64,000 nt of DNA, taken from the NCBI RefSeq assembly GCF_008728965.1, contig NZ_VSMC01000001.1, positions 183,511 through 247,510 of the forward strand, in the 5' to 3' direction. The stretch comes from Heminiphilus faecis (GTDB lineage Bacteria; Bacteroidota; Bacteroidia; Bacteroidales; Muribaculaceae). The notes under the pieces were generated by a model. The model saw nothing but the letters and a program-made list of their open reading frames with translations. It was not told where the DNA came from and ran no database searches. Shown piece after piece: positions 61,131 through 64,000 of this stretch. Positions within the stretch are counted from its first letter, which is position 1. Every line of letters starts with the position of its first letter. Both the position numbers and the translations under genes were made by a program.

Positions 61131-62303
61131 TTACGAACAACTTAAAAGCAATGACATATCCATGGCCCTGACTCCGGCAATGCGCGCTATGCGCCTATTC
61201 ACAGCCTTGCCGTGAAACGTATAGACGGCACACTGCAGTCCGGGACGCATCTTGACCGTATTGATAATACCCTCGCAGGAAAGTATGTCGTGCATAAGCG
61301 ACAGAAACGTATTGCTTAGAGCCATCGCGGAGGTGCGGGGCACGGCATTGCTGATACCAGTATAGCATACGCGCCGGCCCGAACCGATGTCGACCGGCGA
61401 TGACGACACATCAGCCTCGGGCAAAGAAGGAAACATCGGCGAGCGGTCATGGTTAAGATCCATAATGACAACACCCTTTTTCATAACATTTATCATGTCG
61501 GCGTCAATCCTGTAGCTTAACGGCATCTCGGTAGCTATAACCACGTCGGCACTACGCAATGCATTGGCCACGACATGAGGATGAAGGGCTGAAGTTATTA
61601 TGCCCGGAACAGAGCGAGAAGCTTCACGCAGACGGTATACATCGTTGTCAAACATGCGCACCATGGCCCCTGCCCCGAGAGCCGACGACGCGGCGGCACA
61701 GGCAGCTATACCCGACCCTATGACGGTAACCTCGCAAGGCACTATGCCCGCCACACCTCCGAGCAATATGCCCTTGCCGTGGAGCGGATCGGCAAGCAAT
61801 GACGCACTGAGCGCAACAGCCGCGCGTCCGTCAATCTCCGACAGTATGTCATAAAACGGAGTGTTGCCACGACGGTCGGTGATAAGATCGATAGCTACAG
61901 CTATTATATGGCGGTCAAGAAGCCGGTTGACCGACTGCGGCGACTGGCGGCTCTCGTTGAGCAATGACAGCAGCATGGAGCCGCGACGCATTTTCCGTAT
62001 ATCGGGGTCGCTTAACGGCGCCAAAGCAATGACAATGTCACATGACAAAGCATCTTCACGGCTTCCGATTTCAGCTCCGGCCTTCACATAAGCTGCATCT
62101 GTATAATGTATGACCCGCGCGGCACCTTCCTGTATCCTTACGCCATAACCCGCATCGGTAAGCACGGCTACAGCCTCCGGAGTCAGCGGAAAACGCCGCT
62201 CTCCCGCATCGCAGCACGAAGGAAGACCGATGGTAAGCCTACGGAAGTTTGTCATCACGGCCGCGTCCTGCGGCTGAGGAGTATAGGATGTGTCAGACAA
62301 CAT
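61131..62303 (-). CDS. Alanine dehydrogenase-like protein
   Basis: The 390-residue protein belongs to the alanine dehydrogenase / NAD(P) transhydrogenase alpha family. It has an N-terminal substrate domain (RFPLTPEAVAVLTDAGYGV, VKAGAEIG) and an NAD-binding domain with GVAGIVPCEVTVIGSGIAACAAASSALGAGAMVRMFD. Bacterial Ald converts pyruvate and ammonia to L-alanine with NADH. Several usual residues differ from classic Ald (for example the nucleotide motif GSGIAAC), so catalysis is not certain. An internal ATG 48 bp downstream is a possible alternative start. Confidence 0.78.
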   Translation of the reverse strand: MLSDTSYTPQPQDAAVMTNFRRLTIGLPSCCDAGERRFPLTPEAVAVLTDAGYGVRIQEGAARVIHYTDAAYVKAGAEIGSREDALSCDIVIALAPLSDPDIRKMRRGSMLLSLLNESRQSPQSVNRLLDRHIIAVAIDLITDRRGNTPFYDILSEIDGRAAVALSASLLADPLHGKGILLGGVAGIVPCEVTVIGSGIAACAAASSALGAGAMVRMFDNDVYRLREASRSVPGIITSALHPHVVANALRSADVVIATEMPLSYRIDADMINVMKKGVVIMDLNHDRSPMFPSLPEADVSSSPVDIGSGRRVCYTGISNAVPRTSAMALSNTFLSLMHDILSCEGIINTVKMRPGLQCAVYTFHGKAVNRRIARIAGVRAMDMSLLLSCS

Positions 62304-62317
62304 AAACGGTCACATAT

Positions 62318-62842
62318 TTAGTGTATATTCAATTCTTCGACAAATCGGCGCCCTGTGGCGAGCTTTTCCGACTCCATAAGATCCGACTTAAAGACTATGG
62401 CCGCCTTGGAGTAATGAGGCATACGCCCGTCGAGAGCCGTGATGATAAACTCACGCAACTCGTCATCGGTTTTGTCAGCAATCAGAGGTCGTTTGTGGCG
62501 TCCGCGTTTAAGCCGGGCAAAGAGCTTGTCGGTCGACGTATCAAGAAACACAGTCGTGCCGTGAGCATTCATCCAGTCCATATTGTCAAAGAAGCAGGGA
62601 GTACCTCCTCCGCAAGCCACTATGACATCCTCAAATTCACCCACCTCATGAAGCATGGCACGTTCAAGGTCGCGAAATCCATGCTCGCCGCGTTCGGCAA
62701 AAAGCTGCGACACCGAAGCATGATAACGCCCCTCTATATAATTGTCGAGGTCTATGAAATCAATTCCGGTCAGTGATGACACCATACGTCCGAGCGTCGA
62801 TTTACCACACCCCATGTAGCCTATAAGAAATATCGGTCGCAT
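62318..62842 (-). CDS. aroK: Shikimate kinase
   Basis: The 174-residue P-loop kinase phosphorylates shikimate in aromatic amino acid synthesis. It has Walker A IGYMGCGKSTLGR (K14), the shikimate-binding DLDNYIE, a GERGEHGFRDLE segment and the substrate motif ACGGGTPCF, then the lid RLKRGRHKRPLI. Length is normal. It sits 36 bp after the NUDIX gene and 14 bp before alanine dehydrogenase. Confidence 0.95.
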   Translation of the reverse strand: MRPIFLIGYMGCGKSTLGRMVSSLTGIDFIDLDNYIEGRYHASVSQLFAERGEHGFRDLERAMLHEVGEFEDVIVACGGGTPCFFDNMDWMNAHGTTVFLDTSTDKLFARLKRGRHKRPLIADKTDDELREFIITALDGRMPHYSKAAIVFKSDLMESEKLATGRRFVEELNIH

Positions 62843-62878
62843 AATACTAAAATAAATACATCAATCGGTATATCAAGA

Positions 62879-63433
62879 CTACAATCCGTGCTTCTCTTTC
62901 ATAAACCACCTCCACAGCGGAGCCGCCATGAGCGCCTGTATTATCTCGTTGCGACACAGCATGCCATACACTTCATCGCGCGAAAACAAGTGCACCGTTA
63001 TGCTCTCCGTGCGGTCAAGATGCTGGTCCGCCACATGGCTTACCCTCTCCGCCACGAAGCAGTGGCAGAGATTGGTCGATGTCGACGGGTTGGGCGACAG
63101 CACCATGGCCTCGGTCCACACCCCTCCGGCATAACCTGTCTCCTCAAGAAGTTCACGACGGGCGGCATCAATCGGCGCCTCCCCATCCTCCACCACACCG
63201 GCACACAGTTCGAAGTCGGTACGCTGCAGCCCGTGACGGTACTGACGCACCATCACCATCTCGCCTCGGTCGGTGACGGCTATGACATTGACCCAATCGG
63301 GATATTCAAGCACGTAATACTCGTCGTTAACCACCCCGTCAGGCAGTTTTATACAATCGCGCCGCGCCGTAAGCCACGGGCGCCTGATAAGGTATTCCGA
63401 CGAGAGTATCTCGCATTTTGCATTTTCATCCAT
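62879..63433 (-). CDS. NUDIX hydrolase (ADP-ribose pyrophosphatase-like)
   Basis: The 184-residue protein carries a complete NUDIX box at 79-101: G79, E85, R93-E94, E97-E98 and G100, in the order GX5EX7REUXEEXG. The upstream VMVRQYRHGLQRTDFELCAG is usual for ADP-ribose pyrophosphatases. Substrate is inferred. The open frame begins at a TTG at 63460 within the -7 box, so the ATG at 63433 is the start. It is the first gene of the aroK operon. Confidence 0.92.
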   Translation of the reverse strand: MDENAKCEILSSEYLIRRPWLTARRDCIKLPDGVVNDEYYVLEYPDWVNVIAVTDRGEMVMVRQYRHGLQRTDFELCAGVVEDGEAPIDAARRELLEETGYAGGVWTEAMVLSPNPSTSTNLCHCFVAERVSHVADQHLDRTESITVHLFSRDEVYGMLCRNEIIQALMAAPLWRWFMKEKHGL

Positions 63434-63457
63434 GTCGTAGAACTTGTTGAGTAATTG

Positions 63458-63490
63458 CAAAGATACGAATAAGTCGAGGGCAATGCCAAA
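63458..63490 (-). promoter_or_regulatory. Promoter of the NUDIX-aroK-ald-RNase H operon, dispersed repeat copy A
   Basis: On the minus strand TTTG (63487-63490), a 21-bp spacer and TATCTTTG (63458-63465) form a full promoter, 25 bp from the ATG. The sequence CAAAGATACGAATAAGTC is identical to that in the comM promoter (50666). Confidence 0.8.
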
Positions 63491-64000
63491 TTTATTTGAA
63501 CGATACTAATCCTATCAGGATTATCGATATGACCGGCCGGAGACATGCGTGCTGCGACTCGTAGAGGCAACGGTTGTGACCTTGTAGATGCGTCTACCTG
63601 CGTTGCATCATGTTTTTCGACAGAATTGATTGTAATATCAGAATTTATATTTAAATTTGTCGATGCAGACCGACTTGCAGAAGCCTCGGGCCGGGGTTAA
63701 GTGGAGCGGTATGTTGTGAACATATATAGAAAGCGTTTATCCGCGCTGATTCTTGATTGTTGGAAATTCTCGCAAAATTTCACTCTCTGTCAAGGGTTGA
63801 GCAACGGTAGATGCCCGTGGATATGTAATATATGCTTTCGGCACGATATTTCGGGAGAAATATTGTCCGGAAGTCCTGATTACATATACAAGCGTGGGCT
63901 TCTGCGTTGCCGTCCAACAGAGAAAGGCAATGCGAGAAGCCTCCAACAGAAGGACGGTAACAGATACAGATTCCTACGCTTTTTTTTGTAAAAAAAGAAT
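63491..64000. other. Intergenic end of the window
   Basis: This 510-base stretch contains no gene I can support. A 96-codon frame beginning with GTG at 63701 and a 69-codon frame on the minus strand show no recognised domain and rich, irregular codon use. It holds the orphan promoter at 63630-63659 and ends in A/T runs. It is probably the upstream region of a gene beyond the window. Confidence 0.5.
63630..63659 (+). promoter_or_regulatory. Orphan promoter near the window end
   Basis: TTG (63630-63632), a 19-bp spacer and TAAATTTG (63652-63659) match the consensus fully. Transcription would start near 63665 and run off the window. At least 335 nt of transcript precede any recognisable gene, so it may drive a long leader, a small RNA or the 63701 frame. 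Confidence 0.6.

Noticed and set aside
63701-63991. 96-codon frame after the orphan promoter
   Set aside because: GTG start, no recognised domain and irregular residue content; not reported as a gene, although the promoter position leaves some doubt.

Overview
The window is chromosomal DNA of a member of the Bacteroidota, order Bacteroidales. The evidence is paired SusC/SusD genes, a hybrid two-component regulator, lipoproteins with acidic residues after the cysteine, and promoters of the Bacteroidales type (-33 TTG/TTTG, about 20 bp, -7 TAnnTTTG). Gene content and the GC-rich third codon positions fit a gut Muribaculaceae-like organism; the family assignment is inference. No phage, insertion sequence or CRISPR array was recognised.

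Layout. 1-3400: tRNA-Ala(GGC), a 157-bp segment flanked by a 22-bp perfect inverted repeat, a HAD-type hydrolase and a family 2 glycosyltransferase. 3500-10780: a uronate (pectin product) catabolic cluster with a secreted beta-helix protein fused to the C-terminal part of KduD, a galactitol-type EIIC permease, a KduI with a signal peptide, a GltD-like flavoprotein, KDG kinase and KDPG aldolase, ending in a bidirectional terminator. 10776-13556 (minus): a C10 cysteine protease and a fimbrillin-like lipoprotein. 13750-38811: a polysaccharide utilisation locus (PUL) for an arabinose-rich glycan. It has two GH51 arabinofuranosidases (minus), a divergent 1436-aa hybrid two-component sensor, then an operon of a glycan-binding-type lipoprotein, SusC/SusD, SusC/SusD and a GH43 lipoprotein, and a separately promoted GH115. 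38825-50631: mostly housekeeping genes (acyltransferase, two FKBP isomerases, HD-domain protein, IlvE, TrmH-type methylase, nucleoside kinase, four-helix-bundle protein, ComM) plus an unusual membrane sensor joining a beta-propeller directly to an AraC domain. 50727-57791: MATE pump, then DUF4254 / GT9 / RuvB / flippase / DUF389. 57772-63433: GT4, two small envelope proteins, and the operon NUDIX-AroK-alanine dehydrogenase-RNase H. The last 540 bases hold a good promoter but no recognised gene.

How the parts fit. The PUL would bind, import and trim an arabinan- or glucuronoarabinan-type polymer, with arabinose released by the GH51 enzymes. The kdu cluster would turn unsaturated uronates into pyruvate and glyceraldehyde-3-phosphate. 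Most notable are the KduD chimera, the exported KduI beside an orphan EIIC, a probable invertible segment at the tRNA, a C10 tract at the start of the PUL regulator, a G8 tract in a promoter spacer, the one-component propeller-AraC sensor, and a dispersed repeat that itself carries a promoter.
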